Part shown: piece by piece, positions 36,000 through 48,486 of the stretch
How positions within the stretch are numbered: position 1 is the first letter of the stretch
Layout of the letters: each line of letters starts with the position of its first letter
Assembly: GCA_949130495.1 (NCBI GenBank)
Contig: OX422214.1
Span: forward strand, 3,766,046 to 3,830,045
Source: Sambucus nigra
Lineage: Eukaryota; Streptophyta; Magnoliopsida; Dipsacales; Adoxaceae
Reading direction: 5' to 3'
DNA: 64,000 nt
The notes under the pieces: generated by a model
The model's input: the letters and a program-made list of their open reading frames with translations, nothing else
Told to the model about the DNA's origin: nothing
Databases searched by the model: none
Made by a program: the position numbers and the translations under genes

Positions 36000-36896
36000 T
36001 GACTGCTATACCCATATATACCCTCGACCAGGCCGAGGGTGTCCTCCACCCAGACGAGGCCAGGATGATCTCTCAACCTATATCACATGACCCTTCAAGG
36101 GGCCGATCCCTCATCACGGTCCAGATGACCCTTCAAGGGGCTGACCCCTTATCACGGTCCAAACGACCCTCCAAGGGGCCGACCCCTCATCATGGTTGAG
36201 ACGACCCTCCAAGGGGTCGACCCCTCATCATGGCCTAGATGACCCTCCAAGGGGCTGACCCCTCATCAGGGTCCAGACGACCCTACGAGGGCACGACAGT
36301 ACGAGGCCCAAACTAGGCCAGGCTCGTTACCAGCAGGAACTTTGCCCTCGGCCTCACATCACAGACCGAGGATGACATCATCACAGTGCATGATTTGAGA
36401 GACGTGTGGGACTCACATGGCACGTGGAAGACCATTATAACAGTATCACCCCCTCACGTGAGGGAATATTATGTCATCATTAATCACAGGTGGCACCTAC
36501 AGGTGTCAGCAGGGGATTGGCTAGATCATCATTTAGATGCACCATGCATGCTTGGGGGTACACTACACCCCCCAAGACCTATATATACTTATCAACTACA
36601 ACCCTGCAAAGGGATCGATAATTGTAACCCTAGCTAAAACTCTACTTGTACACATAGTAGAGGGAGGAAGTGAGCTTATGTGCATTGTATCCAAGGCCAT
36701 TAGTGCCCATACTTAGTGGATCACACACTCACAGTGGATGTAGGCCTAATTGGCTGAACCAGTATACATCATTATCTTATTCATCTTATACTCATCCCCT
36801 TATATACACTTACACACACATCTCTATGGCTACCATTGTTATTACTGTTTGAGCTCATCATCACTTATCTGGTGGTGCTGAGTCTTAGCATCATCA
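36000..36896 (+). repeat. 3' LTR of Tat element
   Basis: The LTR is 897 bp, tgactgctat to gcatcatca, followed by the duplication taatg. It has one more 39-bp sub-repeat than the 5' LTR, which explains most of the length difference. TATATATA is at 36580-36587. Confidence 0.92.
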
Positions 36897-36906
36897 TAAT
36901 GCTCTT

Positions 36907-37065
36907 GTGCGAACTAGTCCGCTTTTTAAGAATGCGGACCAGACATGTGTCACCTGAAAGTGCGCATAGAAATTATTGCCTAAATTATAGGCACACTCTC
37001 TCTCTTTTCTGGGCTCACTGCCAAGTGACACATGTCCGGTTCGCATTCTTAAAATGCGAACTAAT

Positions 37066-37071
<6 letters not shown>
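36907..37071. mobile_element. 165-bp MITE with ~50-bp inverted repeats
   Basis: The left arm starts gtgcgaactagtccgc and ends gacatgtgtcacctg. The right arm is its inverted copy (caagtgacacatgtccgg ... gaactaattcgcac). Each arm also contains its own small palindrome around ttaagaatgc. It lies five bases beyond the Tat element duplication and is followed by an (AC)n run. Confidence 0.8.

Positions 37072-37148
<77 letters not shown>
37069..37148. repeat. (AC)n then (AT)n microsatellite
   Basis: About 20 AC units are followed by about 19 AT units. Confidence 0.95.
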
Positions 37149-37151
<3 letters not shown>

Positions 37152-37940
37152 CCTAAATTAAATGAGAAATGAATTAATTTTTCTAAAGATGTAGACATAA
37201 CTTATAAACCCTTACCATTTTGCGCATAATAGATGTTTATGCCACTTCTATGATATATATAAGACTGGTATGCTTTGGTCATTGATAATTGAATATAGTT
37301 GGCTTTGTATTAGCAATTGAATATCGCTAATTCATTTTTTATTAAATTGGCACGGTGGTCATATTCCATTTCTGTACTTGTTTAAAAGTGGGTAATATCA
37401 CACTTAGATGAATGGTGAGATGTTAATAGCATGTGAGTGGTGATGGGCAATTTTTACTTTGAATCGACTACATTTATTGCATTTTAAATTGGTTAAGTTA
37501 ATCATTGCACATCTAGGGCTCTGACCCAAATTTAAATATTTTCTCCCCCAGGTGCTCATAGATAGGGATAGCAGGGTTGTTGACGTAGCAAACTTGCATT
37601 ATTCTTTTGCTCCTCAGGCATTTCAGATCCATTGACTATAGCTTAGGTTCTTTTCATCTTCAGTACTTATATTATTTTGGGAATATTTTATGGGCATAAG
37701 CCTGAGAATTATTTTCTTTATGTTGGTTTAAGGTATTTACATTTATGTCAGACTTGTCATATGATTTGATTTGGATTGAATTTATTTATTAGTGAAATGT
37801 TGATTCAAACTAAACTATGGGCTTTTAACATGTGATTTATATTATGTTGATGCTTAGAATAGTATTAATTGACAAACAAGCCCCATATTTGGCGTATCAT
37901 GCTTGGTCAGCCTTTACATGAGAAAATGGGGGTTATTACA
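37149..37940 (+). repeat. Old Ty3/gypsy LTR fragment
   Basis: The segment ends gggggttattaca, directly followed by a primer-site-like sequence and a gag start, so it is the end of a 5' LTR. The LTR start was not found. The family differs from the other LTRs in the window. Confidence 0.55.
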
Positions 37941-37942
37941 GT

Positions 37943-37954
37943 TAGTATCAGAGC
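37943..37954 (+). other. Primer-binding site (Met-tRNA type, one mismatch)
   Basis: tagtatcagagc differs from the consensus tggtatcagagc at one base. It lies two bases after the LTR end, and the following context ccaggttctagtg is also seen after the 63514 site. Confidence 0.75.
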
Positions 37955-38089
37955 ATCCAGGTTCTAGTGTTCTTAGGATCTTTGTTGCGCTCATTAGGTT
38001 CCGCGTTGCGTCCTTTGATATGTAGAGCCTATGTTTAGGGTTCTTTCTATTCTTATGAATTTACTAATTCGAACCTAGTTTACATTCAG

Positions 38090-38443
38090 ATGGAAAACAG
38101 ACGAATAGATAGGCTGAAGCACGTAGTCGCACCTGCTATCGAGGAGGAGGCTCAGCCAGAGCCATAGTCACAGGCCCCACTAGCACCATAGCTAATTACT
38201 CTAGTAGAGATGGACACTATTGTGACCTAAGCGATTTCTATTGCCATAGAGGTTGTGCTCCAACATTTTTCACCGCTACAGGCTCATCAACCACCACCAC
38301 CCAAAAGGTGGTCGTAACTCTCTAAGCACCGGGTTGATTTGGGATAGGGAAAGAGAGGCCTTCATGAAGGGCCAGCCTCCATAGTTCTCACGCAGTCCAG
38401 ATATACTAGTGGCAGTTAGGTGAAAGAAAGATATACGGAGGAA
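38090..38443 (+). pseudogene. Gag N-terminal remnant of old Ty3/gypsy element
   Basis: From ATG 38090 the frame starts MENRRIDRLKHVVAPAIEEE. Stops occur within 30 codons and again at short intervals (near 38165, 38190, 38228). Position after an LTR and primer site, and the Glu/Pro/Gln-rich N-terminus, fit a gypsy gag start. The remainder was lost where the CACTA end begins at 38444. Confidence 0.5.
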
Positions 38444-38870
38444 CACTACAAAAAAAAGTAGCTTTTGAGACGGTGGCCTAGTAGTCCCAAAAGATGGTTT
38501 ATCCATCTCAAATACTTTTTGAGACGCTATTTGGGACGGCTAGGGGGGTCTTTTTGATAGGGGGTTATAAATACTTTTTGTGACACCATAGCCATCTCAA
38601 AAGAGTTTTTTGAGACGGGAACAGATCCGTCTCAAAAACTCGCCATGTTATATGACCCTTTTGAGATGGTAAAAGAGCTGTCCCAAAAGAGTGTTTTTGA
38701 GACGAGAATTAATCTGTCTCAAAAGGTTACTATTTTAGAAGATCTTTTTGATACGGAAACTTAACCGCCTTTAATATATTTTTGGGACAGTTTTTACCAT
38801 CCCCAAAAAGGTGAAAGGATCTTTAAAATTTTTGCACTAATATATTGTGAACAATAAAATCTATCACTAA
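38444..38870 (+). mobile_element. Left end of a CACTA (En/Spm) transposon
   Basis: It begins CACTACAAAAAAAAG, the hallmark terminus. At least ten sub-terminal repeats of ttttgagacgg or its complement ccgtctcaaaa follow in both orientations. No transposase and no matching right end were found, so this is a truncated or heavily deleted copy. Confidence 0.8.
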
Positions 38871-40615
38871 AGTTTAATATAGAATTGAATTACATTTGAG
38901 ACAACACAACACAACGAATAATCATAAAATGTAATACATAAGATGATTTCCAACTAACACAACGAATCATTTTCATTCAACAATAGTTAAAGTTCTTACA
39001 AGCATCTCCAAATATTCATTAAAAAAAATGATAACACTAAGTTCGAATATTCGACTTGATAATAAAAATACATTAATTTCTTATACTCCAAAACAAGAAA
39101 TGATTTTATCAAAGTAATCCCGCAATCTTAAAGCGCACGACCTCCAAAATCACTTATTATCATTGCATGTTCTACAAAAATTATCACCTGAAAAAAAAAT
39201 TAGTGTCAATTATGTCAAAATTAATATCCCACTCATCAACAATACAATGCGCAATAAATTAATGTCATATATTCTCATCACAAACAATATAAATATCTAA
39301 CTAGTATTATTTTTTCTTAATTCGACAGAAGCTCCTTTGTTTATTCATGAAAACCACAGGTAGCCAACCTGTTTTAATCACTAAAATTGATTCTAAGAAT
39401 ACTATAAACCAACCAACAAAGATTTCTAACCACCACTATAACAAATTCTCCCCACCGCCATAACAAATTTTTAACATCACCATTGAAAATTTAACCTTAA
39501 AAGGAATTTTCCACCTGAAAATCTCTCAATGTATATAAGTAATTATATGTATGAACTATATATTATTACCTAGTCGGTCTGAATTGTCGAGGTAATGGAA
39601 TCATGAAGTGAATGTATGATCTAAACTCATGAATCTCATGGGACCTTGAAAAACCTAACACGAGGATCTACCCAAAAGGTAGTTTTATTATCCGAAAATA
39701 GCAACCATGTCACATATCTGCACAATAATGAAGTGAATGAGAGCAGGAAATGGACACACCAAGAACAAAGAGGATGAAATCTAAAGTGAAAAAAAGAAAA
39801 GAAAAATTCATGAAAAGATATTGATAATAAAATGGAAAATAAATAAAAATCGGCTGGAACTTGCTGCTCCTCTCATTTGGTTGAGTCCTCCAATGTGAGA
39901 AACCATAAGGTATCCATTGTTCTTATAAACCCCTGCAACAAAACGCTACCCACATGATGAGATCAAGAAGAAAGTTTCATATACAAATAAAATCAATAAC
40001 AATATTGATTATATAGGTAATAGTAAACAAATCGTAATAATCACACCATAGATTTTAAATACCGGTTGTTGTGTGTGTGTGTCTATAGCCCGTGTTTGGT
40101 AAAAGATCAGGTGATAAAATCATGAAACAAACATGAAATAGTGAACTAAAATCCAGTCTAACATTATCGGGAATTGAATCAAGAAAATCGTAAAAGATTG
40201 ATTAAATTTTATACAAATCAAAAAAATATGAATCGGGACTCTAACCACCAATACAAAAGGGTATATAAGTCCGAACAGGGACTCTAACCATGTTTGGTGG
40301 ATTAATTTTTAAAAACCTCTTTGACAAAAATTTGTGTCTTGAATTCTCACCTTCAAATCTTTTACTCAAAGTCTCAAACCTTCCATTAATTATGGATATT
40401 TAAATTTTAAAGTGAGAAGTCAAAGAGGTTTCCTAAAATCAATCATATTTTCCTATTGGTATATCAATGTTTTATTTGTTAGTTTTCTCATTTTTATTTT
40501 TAAAGTTTGGATTTTTTGTGGGGTGATTAGTCTATGAATAGTTGTCTTTTAATCTATGTTTTGAATTTTAATCACTGAAAATCTCATATGAGATCCTACC
40601 TTAGGTCAAAACATG
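38871..40615. other. Unassigned AT-rich DNA, possibly CACTA interior
   Basis: No recognisable coding motif was seen. A short direct repeat (gggactctaacca) occurs at about 40235 and 40275, and a GT run near 40068-40081. Confidence 0.3.
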
Positions 40616-40640
40616 AGAAAATGTGGAATATAGAATATGG

Positions 40641-41268
40641 TTGCAGAAGATCTTCCCAGATACTGTTCCTACTGTTAAGAAAAAGGTCATGATAGAAATA
40701 ACTTCATTATTAAAGATCCAACTCTAAACAATACTATCAATAACAAGAATGAAAGTAGAATCACCACTGAAGGAAGACCTATTCAAAGGAAGGTTTATGA
40801 GCATGTGAGAAAAACTTGCATGAAATGAATAGAGAACAACTAGACAACGTGGAGGAGATAATTAAAATTAATGGGAATCCAAATGAAGAGCAGGTTAGAA
40901 ATCAAGGTGGTATAGAGCCAAATATTGAAGGTATAGAAGAATATAATCAAGAAATTCAAATTAATTCAAATCAAGCTGAAGAAGAATATCTAGATATAAT
41001 TGGGAAAGGTTTAGAAGAATAATGTCAATTGATGAAGGAACTAACAATCATCCAATGTGACAGTCAACCCAAACTCAAGAAAAGAAGCAAGAGGCATTAT
41101 AAGAAGAACTTAATGTGGATTAAAAAGGAAGAGTTAAGAGTAACTGAAGATGTTGATGGAGATAGATTATATTCCCCTAGACCCGAGGAAAGCTTTTGTT
41201 CAGCAGCAGACAACATGTATGCTTCTGATGGTGATATATATGTTGATGAGATAGTTCCTATGATTTAA
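40641..41268 (+). pseudogene. LINE ORF1 C-terminal remnant
   Basis: A zinc knuckle reads CSYC-stop-EKGHDRNNF, a CCHC motif whose last Cys is Phe and which contains a stop. An acidic low-complexity tail follows in two open pieces (40816-41022 and 41029-41268). ORF1 of plant LINEs ends in such a knuckle and tail and binds the element RNA. Upstream ORF1 was not recognised. Confidence 0.6.
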
Positions 41269-41474
41269 TAACTTCAATTATAAGCCAAGAACACTGTAGT
41301 GATATTGAAGAAGGACAATAAGCATAGGGAGTCTGCAGCCATAAAAGAGAAGGAAAAGCCCAAGAAAATTATTAATCAACAATCAAGAAATGTGAGATTA
41401 TATGATCCTCTATTTAAGAGAATTACCAGATCCTCAGTGAGAGGTAACAATAAATTTTCTACTATCAATTCCCA

Positions 41475-42820
41475 ATGATTTCTTACCTAGTGTGGAATAT
41501 TAGAGGTGAATCTAAGATATCCTCAAATCAAAGATTGAAGAAACTAATTAGAATTCATAAAATTCCTATTATTGCTTTATTGGAGCCAAAAGTGGATTCA
41601 AAGAAATTTGAGAGGTATATGCATAAATGGGGTTTTGATGTTTTTATTAGTAATAAAGCATGCGAGGTTGAATTATGTGGATATTTGAAATTGAGGTTAG
41701 CCCTATAGCTAATGAAGATCAATAACTAACAGTTTGCATAAGTCATCCTTCATTGAAAAAGGATTTCATAATGCCAGTAGTGTATGAAAATTGTTCTAAA
41801 GAAGAAAGTGGGTCTCTATGGAACCAACTCAGTGATTTTTCCAACAGACTTGTTGATAAAATTTATTGTGTAATAAGGGATTTGAATGTAGTGTCTTGCT
41901 CTAGTGAAAAAGTGGGAGGTAATCCAATTGACTTTCAAGCTGTTTATGAATTTATTCAAACTATTGAAGACTATGGTTTGGTAGACTTAGGATTTAATGG
42001 ATCAAGATTTACTTGGTGTAATCAAAGAGCAGATGATGATTTGATTTTAGAGTGATTAAATAGAGGCCTTGCTAACCTGGAATGGTCTGCTACTCACCCT
42101 CATACTTCAATTTGTCATTTGAACAAATGTACCTCGGATCATGTTCCTTTGCTATTCTCGATTAAAACGGATCTAGATCTTGTTCCTAAGGCATTCAAAT
42201 TTCAATCCATGTGGTGTAATCATGCTAATTTTAAAGAAGTGGTTAGAAACTTTTAGAGGGAATCTACAAACATTTATGGCATCGACATCTTCTCTTATAA
42301 ACTGTAAACACTTAAAGGAGTGTTGATGCTTTGGAATAAGACTGTGTTTAAAGATATTTTCTAGAATGTTAAAGATATTGAAGATGAGAACTTAAATTTG
42401 AAAATTGATTATGAGGACAATAGAATTGAGGAGAATAGAATGAAGTTGGATCAAGCCAGAGATAGGTTGCTAAAAGCCTTGGACGCTGAAGAGTCATACT
42501 GGATCCAAAAGTCCAACATCAAATGGCTCAAGAGAGGAGATTCTAAAACCAAGTTTTTTCATGCTTATGTGAAAGCAAAGCATAAAAAACTCAGCATTCA
42601 AAGATCGGAAGATCAAAAGGGGAATATTATTGAAGATAAAGAGTAGCTGGAATCCGACATTATTAATCATTTCAAATGCCTGCTAGAAGACTCTCCAGTT
42701 ATGAATAGTTATCAGTCAGAGATTGAAGATGTTATCCCATTCACTATTTCTTATGATATGAATGAGGCCCTACAAGAGTTTGCTATATAGGATGAAATGG
42801 CTGAAGCGGTGAAAGCTTTG
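41475..42820 (+). pseudogene. LINE ORF2: endonuclease and start of RT, disrupted
   Basis: The AP-type endonuclease begins at ATG 41475 with LVWNIRGESK and IIALLEPKV (catalytic Glu). It continues in other frames with CVIRDLNVVSCSSEKVGG, DYGLVDLGFNGSRFTWCNQR and, after a stop, TSDHVPLLF with the catalytic His. The linker region shows ESYWIQKSNIKWLKRGDSKT, the usual signature before RT. Several stops and a frameshift are present. The RT domain proper is missing: the text breaks at EMAEAVKAL, where the solo LTR inserted, and resumes directly in 3' tail sequence. It would have nicked target DNA for target-primed reverse transcription. Confidence 0.85.
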
Positions 42821-44376
42821 TGATTAGGCATAAATTCTTCACATTTATCCCCTTAATTTCGATATTTTTATGATCTCGTGTGGTGCAAATAGCTTGAATT
42901 TGTCTCATATTTATGCTACTAACCCTTTTTGGCAAGAATTTTGTATTTTGTGTATCTCTTATGTGTTTTACAGGTATTTCAAGCAAGAAAGATGGAAAAG
43001 AGAACTCAAAATAGTGAAAGAAACCAAGAATCGGGGATTTGAAGGGCATTTTTGTAATTTTGTAGCCTTATTCTGGAGGTGGGGCCAACTAGAAAGTTGA
43101 AGAGCTTTCAATTACAAGAACGCTGGAAAAAACGGCACCTCAATCCAAATTACGGTGAAGACGTTATGCCCATTTGAAGTTGAGAAGAAATCTAAGAAAA
43201 AAGCTGTCAGACCCAAACCGAACCGAAGCTGAGGAAAAAGAACCGGTCTGTCCACTTGTCACGCACAAGATCCGTTACAAAAATTAGTCAAGCTCCAGAT
43301 CCGTTACAAAATTAGTCATGCTTTCTAAGTGTGACAAATTGGCAGATACGAGATTTTTATTTTTTGCTTATCTTTTAGCCAAAAGAGTTTTATGTTTTGG
43401 GGACTCTTCTAAACGACCTCTAGCCTATATATTTAGTCATTAGGACTCTTTTTATTAAGATTTCATTGATGTAAAAGCTCCATAACAAGTAGGAACATCT
43501 AGGAGAAGGATTTACATATTTTGCACCTTTAATTCAAGAGTTTTTCTAGTTTTTCTTCAACCTTTGATTTCTTCTTGCATGTTCTTGTTCTTCAAACTTG
43601 GTAACTTTTATTTCCATCACTTTTATTATTATTTCTCATGTTTCATCTCTCTTTCCAAGCAATTATGAGTTCATGCAACGTTATTATTTCATGCATCGTT
43701 CAGTTTAATATGTCCGGCTAGGTTCAAAAGGTCGGGATACATGAACCCAACCTGATGTGTTAGTTGTATGTGTATAACATTAATCCTCTGAATTTAGTGA
43801 TTGATTATGACCATATCGCTTAGGAACACGACAATTGTAGATTTTTAGATCTCGTTTGCTTTCGGGTAACCAAGATGCTTTAGAATGCAATTTGAGTATT
43901 ACTATCGCGATACCGATTTACTCGTCCTCAGATTAAGTATGATGCGGGCTTGAACCTCATATACGTAATTGTTGGGAGTACTAAATTTTGGGTCTAATTA
44001 ATCAGTTAAATTTACGAATAGTATTATAATTGCAATAAATTAGGGTTGGGGGATTGTATTCCCGTCCTGTTTTTCTCATCAGATAGTTTAAAGTTTTAAA
44101 TCATTCTTCATCAGTATTTTAAGTAATTTAGTATAATTGCATCTTTTCATAATTTCATAATTGCATCTAGTGTAGTTATTCCACAACTTAAATCACTTTT
44201 TCTTTTCCCTTTAGAGTCAGAGTTAGGATTTTCTAATCTATCCAACGTCGTTACAATTCCATTGTCCTATTTCCCTGTGGATACGATCCCGACTTACCGG
44301 GTTTATTACTAACGCGACAGGCTTGCACTTGAGCCTAGAGTGAACGCACATTAGAGACACTTTCTGAGTCGCGTCA
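42821..44376 (+). mobile_element. Solo LTR of the Athila-like family
   Basis: The 1556-bp LTR has the same termini (TGATTAGG, GTCGCGTCA) as the 8340 element and the perfect duplication ctttg (42816-42820, 44377-44381). No interior remains, as expected after LTR-LTR recombination. Its GGTCCG cluster is nearly absent. TATATATTT lies near 43436. Confidence 0.95.
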
Positions 44377-44381
44377 CTTTG

Positions 44382-44618
44382 GATATGTTTTTCTTTTTCT
44401 TTTTGGCCGAACTGTATAGTGAGTGAAAGCGGTTTAATTACTTTTATGTGTATTTTAATTGTTGTGTAGTTATTTCACATTGAATTTACATTGTTTTATT
44501 GTTTACTTCTAATGTGATTACACACCGCATTCCCTATTTTAATGTCCACTATACACTTAAATAGCCTTCAAGTGTTAGGCTTGTTGAGCCTATAAAAGAA
44601 CATCTTCCAAAAAAAAAA
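44382..44618 (+). mobile_element. LINE 3' tail with poly(A)
   Basis: A T-rich segment (gtttttctttttctttttgg) typical of plant LINE 3' ends runs to ttgttgagcctataaaagaa and an A10 run at 44609-44618. The RT and C-terminal part of ORF2 expected before it are absent, so the LINE suffered an internal deletion. Confidence 0.6.
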
Positions 44619-44814
44619 GGAATGTGTTTTAACTGTTAAAATTAGGATTAATTCAACTAATTTTGCAGCTGGATTCTGTCATGGGCTTGTTCAATATAAA
44701 AGAGGACTAGTTCTCAGTGACTGGAATTTTTTCGAAAGATAGGGGTCCTGATCTTCGTTGGTTTCCCTCATTGGTTAATGTTGATCCAAGTAGAATTCAA
44801 TTAATGTTGATCTA

Positions 44815-45033
<219 letters not shown>

Positions 45034-45539
45034 TTTTTGTTGTAAATATGAGCCACAACAATTTACGGAGTAAATCTAAGCAATACGACTTGTAATAATT
45101 TTGTAAAAAAAAGTCCATAATCAGTTAATGAAGGAAATAGAGAATTATAAAAGAGATAGAGAGATATGTAGCCTTTACACACATAAACATATTAATTGCA
45201 CACTTACTTAAGCATATGAAAGATATATCAACAATGGAGAGTGACTGGAAATTAAAAGTGCGGTTGATGGATTTGTTGACTCCATACAAATAAATCATTG
45301 ATCAGTGAGGGAGAATAAGAAGTCTTGTAGTGTAATGAACTGTCAAAAGCTATCAAGATATTCATGTGCTCTCGCGGCCCAGAACGATCATATTACTGTT
45401 CAAACTATTATTCATGTACTTTACCATGAGCAGTAACGCCTTCGCGATGCAAAGGATAGCAACCTCATCGGGGGGAATCCCCTGCTATCCTCCACAAACT
45501 AAACATATTCCTACTCGTATACATTCATCTATTCTCCCT

Positions 45540-46885
45540 TCCTCCATATTTCGAGCTTTAGCCAGGATTTGTTTATGTGTTTTCGTAAAATTATCGAATG
45601 CCAAAATTCTTGCATATTCTAGTGAGAAAGATTCTTTGGGGTCCCACAAATATGTTTAGAAAGACTTGAGGCCATGTACTTGGCAAAACTATTTTAAGCG
45701 GGAACATCTAGTGGGGTATCCACTTCGTCTGGGAATTCCTCATCTTCATCATGAGCCTCTTTAATTTTTTGAATCTCGTCCTCTATTTGCTCCTTTGTCT
45801 TGTCATCTTCCATCATCACCGAATCAACTTTTGTTTCTTCATATGAATACCTTAAATTAAGTGAAGCTTGGTCACAATCAAGGTCGAATTTTCCATTGCC
45901 CTCTTTCCCAAGAAAACTAGTATCTCATTCATCCAGTGCCATACCATCGTCTTCGTCTGTATCGTCATCCGAGTCGTCCACATCTGAATCATCCACAATC
46001 CAAACTACCTAGTATTCAGAAGTGCCCCGAGGAAGAGCCCTCTTTTCACCTTTTTTTTCATTGTGGTTTTTATCACCATCACCCATTTTTGCCTCTGTTG
46101 GCCATGTCTGTTCTCCTGCAAGAGGATTAGAAATATTTTCAACATGTAAAGGCTTTGCTTCAAAGGATCAGGATTTAAAGAACAGATGGCCTGTACATCA
46201 TTCGCTTCATATGAATCCATTAAGTACCCTTATTTTCTCACATTTAAAGGACAATGGTCCTCGAGAAGTTCAATTTTGGACAACTGAAAACCCCCTGCAC
46301 TTGAAGCGTGAAGCAGCTGATTTGGAGAGAGACTGCAAGCATGTAGATACATTGAGGAGGAGGGTATAGTTTTTCGAATTAAATTCATCAGCTATGACAT
46401 CAACCTTTTGGGCCTTGAGATAAGGCCGTTGATTGCTCTAATGATGAACCGTAAGCCTTTTCTCCTCGAAAATCCACACGAGCTTATGCAACCCATCCTT
46501 CGTATCTGCAAGATAAAACTTAAAATTCTTGGGAAATTTAGAAACAAGGCTTGAAGTGCACGTCTTCTTCAAATCATTTTTTTCACGTTAGTAGGTAGAT
46601 CACGAATGAGTATAAAAGTTCTAAGCACAGAGAGGTATTGAGAGCCAAATGAATCGATGTAATAATCAGAACATGTCTTCTTCACACGAAGAGTTTTCCG
46701 ATGCAACAAAAGTAATCAAATCGAAAACCTTGGTCATTTCCATACATGCTAAAAAGTCACCATGAGGTGCTCTTTGCTTCAAATAAGCGACCAAGGTTGC
46801 TGCTACGATGTTTGCAACTATGTTTTCTGCTTCCTGAATTTTATAAGGTGTTGTGATATGCTTTGTCGCGTAATAGTAGTTCAGA
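45540..46885 (-). pseudogene. TSR1: Pseudogene of ribosome-biogenesis factor TSR1
   Basis: The minus strand, read from 46885 downwards, matches plant TSR1, a GTPase-like protein needed for 40S subunit maturation. Recognisable parts are APHGDFLACMEM, YIDSFGSQYLSVLR, LIRDLP, KFPKNFKFYLADTKDGLHKL, IFEEKRLTVHH, NPLAGEQTWPTEAKMGDGDK, GTSEY, VVWIVDDSDVDDSDDD, SVMMEDDKTKEQIEDEIQKI, EDEEFPDEVDTPLDVPA and EYARILAFDNFTKTHKQ. At least five stops and two frameshifts occur. No intron interrupts about 430 codons of similarity, which suggests a processed copy, though the exon map of the parent gene must be compared. Similarity fades below 45540 and may continue to 45364. The N-terminal third is missing, cut by LTR sequence near 46900. 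Confidence 0.88.
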
Positions 46886-46899
46886 TATGACTGCTTTTA

Positions 46900-48023
46900 T
46901 GTGGGGTGCTGTTAGAATATATATATTATGTGGGGTGCTGTTAGAGTATGCCCGCACCATAAGATTTTATGTGGGGTGCTGTTAGAATATATATATTATA
47001 CGAGTATTTAATATATAGATGAACTTCTGAAATATGGGAAACTGCCTACTGTGTTATGGTAAGTAAGACATGTATAATGACTCAAATTGGAAATACTTGT
47101 TTTGAAAAGTATAATATGATATTGAAAAACTTTATGAATCAATAAAGTCAAAATGAGCGTTTTGTACTAAATGAAATTATCCTTTTTAAACCATGATGTT
47201 GTTAAATCTTAAATTTTGAGAGTTACCTAAGATAAGTTAAATCCTTGGGGAAGGATAGTGTGATATATGATGAGATAAACCATTGGGAAGGTTAGGTCGA
47301 TAGGAGTGCACATTATAAGAGAGGCGAGAATTTCTCAAGAGAGTGTCGCACTAATATGTTGTTGCATTGGCATGTATCAATTTAAATACTTGCTAAACGA
47401 ATTTTTAAATCATATACACTATCGGGCTCTGACCCGATTCTATTCCTCTTTCTCTCTTGTATATATATGTATATATTACAGGAGCCCAGCCACAAGGGCG
47501 TCTTGTTTAGGATCCCTTGGAAGGAACGTGTTGTAGATTAGTGGGAGTTGCAGGCCACTTGCTTAGACGATTTCATTTACTTGATTCCACTTCTATCATT
47601 CTCCTTATTGGGCATGTGCGCCCTTTCCACTATTTATTTATTTTATTGGGACATTTGTATTTCAGTTATTTCTAGTACTGTTACTTTGGGATTTATTGAG
47701 CATGTATGTTTTACTTTAAGTTTTAAATGCTGGGGTTTAGTTGTTGAATGTTTAAATTAATTGGATTATATGTTCCAGGATTTTTGTGGTGTGATTCTTT
47801 AAATATTAAATTGTTCTAGATAATTAAATCTTTATTTTCAAAATAAAATTTGAAAAGTAATGTTAAAAAAAAATGGTTTTGACACTTAGCTTAATTAAAT
47901 AGGGTGTTAAATTTGGAAAAGTTATTTTTACGACAGTGATGCTAAGAATGAACCAACTGTTCACCTTGATTTTAATGTAATAAAGGAGTGATCGCCCGAT
48001 ATTTAATTAGGCGGGGTGTCACA
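46900..48023 (+). repeat. 3' half of an LTR of the 3-kb family
   Basis: 46948-48023 matches 62428-63511 almost throughout and ends gcggggtgtcaca. The first 48 bp are a local duplication of tatgtggggtgctgttag. The 5' half of the LTR is missing and TSR1 pseudogene sequence abuts it. Confidence 0.85.
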
Positions 48024-48484
48024 ATTACCCCCCCACGACTTGGAGTTAGCAGCCGTAGTTTTTGTGCTACGAGAATGGAGGCATTATCTCATGGAAGAGA
48101 AATTCCAGTTATTCACAGACCATATGAGCCTATAGTATTTTTTTCCCGTAGCGGGAGTTAAACATGAGTCCTAGGAAGTAGCTAGAGTTTGTGAAATACT
48201 ATCAGTTTGACATTCAGTACCACTCGGGAAAGGCGAATGCCTTAGTGGATGTTTTGAGCTGCAAGCGAATGTTGGGTTTAGTGACAGTGTGGAAGGAGAA
48301 ATGGAAATCACTTCGTGGGGATGACGACTTGAACCCTGCATTTATGGAGGTCCTCACCATCACACATGAGATCATTCTTTGTGAAGGCATGGACAGAAGA
48401 TCAGCTTTACCAAGAGCGAGTTAGACAGTTGTTAGGCGAGTTCAAAATAAGTTTTTTGTTATTTTAGATAAATCGGTCAAACTA
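48024..48484 (+). pseudogene. RNase H end of RT from a Ty3/gypsy pol
   Basis: Directly after the LTR end the text reads [20 protein letters not shown] and LFTDH, then FDIQYHSGKANALVDVLSCK in a shifted frame. These are the RNase H and linker motifs of gypsy pol (usual YHPGKANVVADALSRK). Stops and frameshifts are present. The primer site, gag, protease and RT expected between the LTR and RNase H have been deleted. Confidence 0.85.
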
Positions 48485-48486
48485 TG

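Larger units (their letters stand above)
24719..36896 (+). mobile_element. Tat-type Ty3/gypsy retrotransposon, full length
   Basis: The element is 12,178 bp, flanked by the perfect duplication taatg (24714-24718 and 36897-36901). Order: 5' LTR, primer site, gag, protease, RT, RNase H, a second RNase H, integrase, a 104-bp tandem array, an antisense reading frame, purine-rich tract, 3' LTR. The second RNase H after the first and the long 3' region with an antisense frame are hallmarks of the Tat lineage (Retand, Grande, Ogre group). Stops and frameshifts occur in every coding part, so it is not autonomous now. Confidence 0.93.

Noticed and set aside
45366..46369. Plus-strand reading frames of 64-115 codons
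   Set aside because: They are shadows of the minus-strand TSR1 pseudogene, whose translation matches the family over hundreds of residues.
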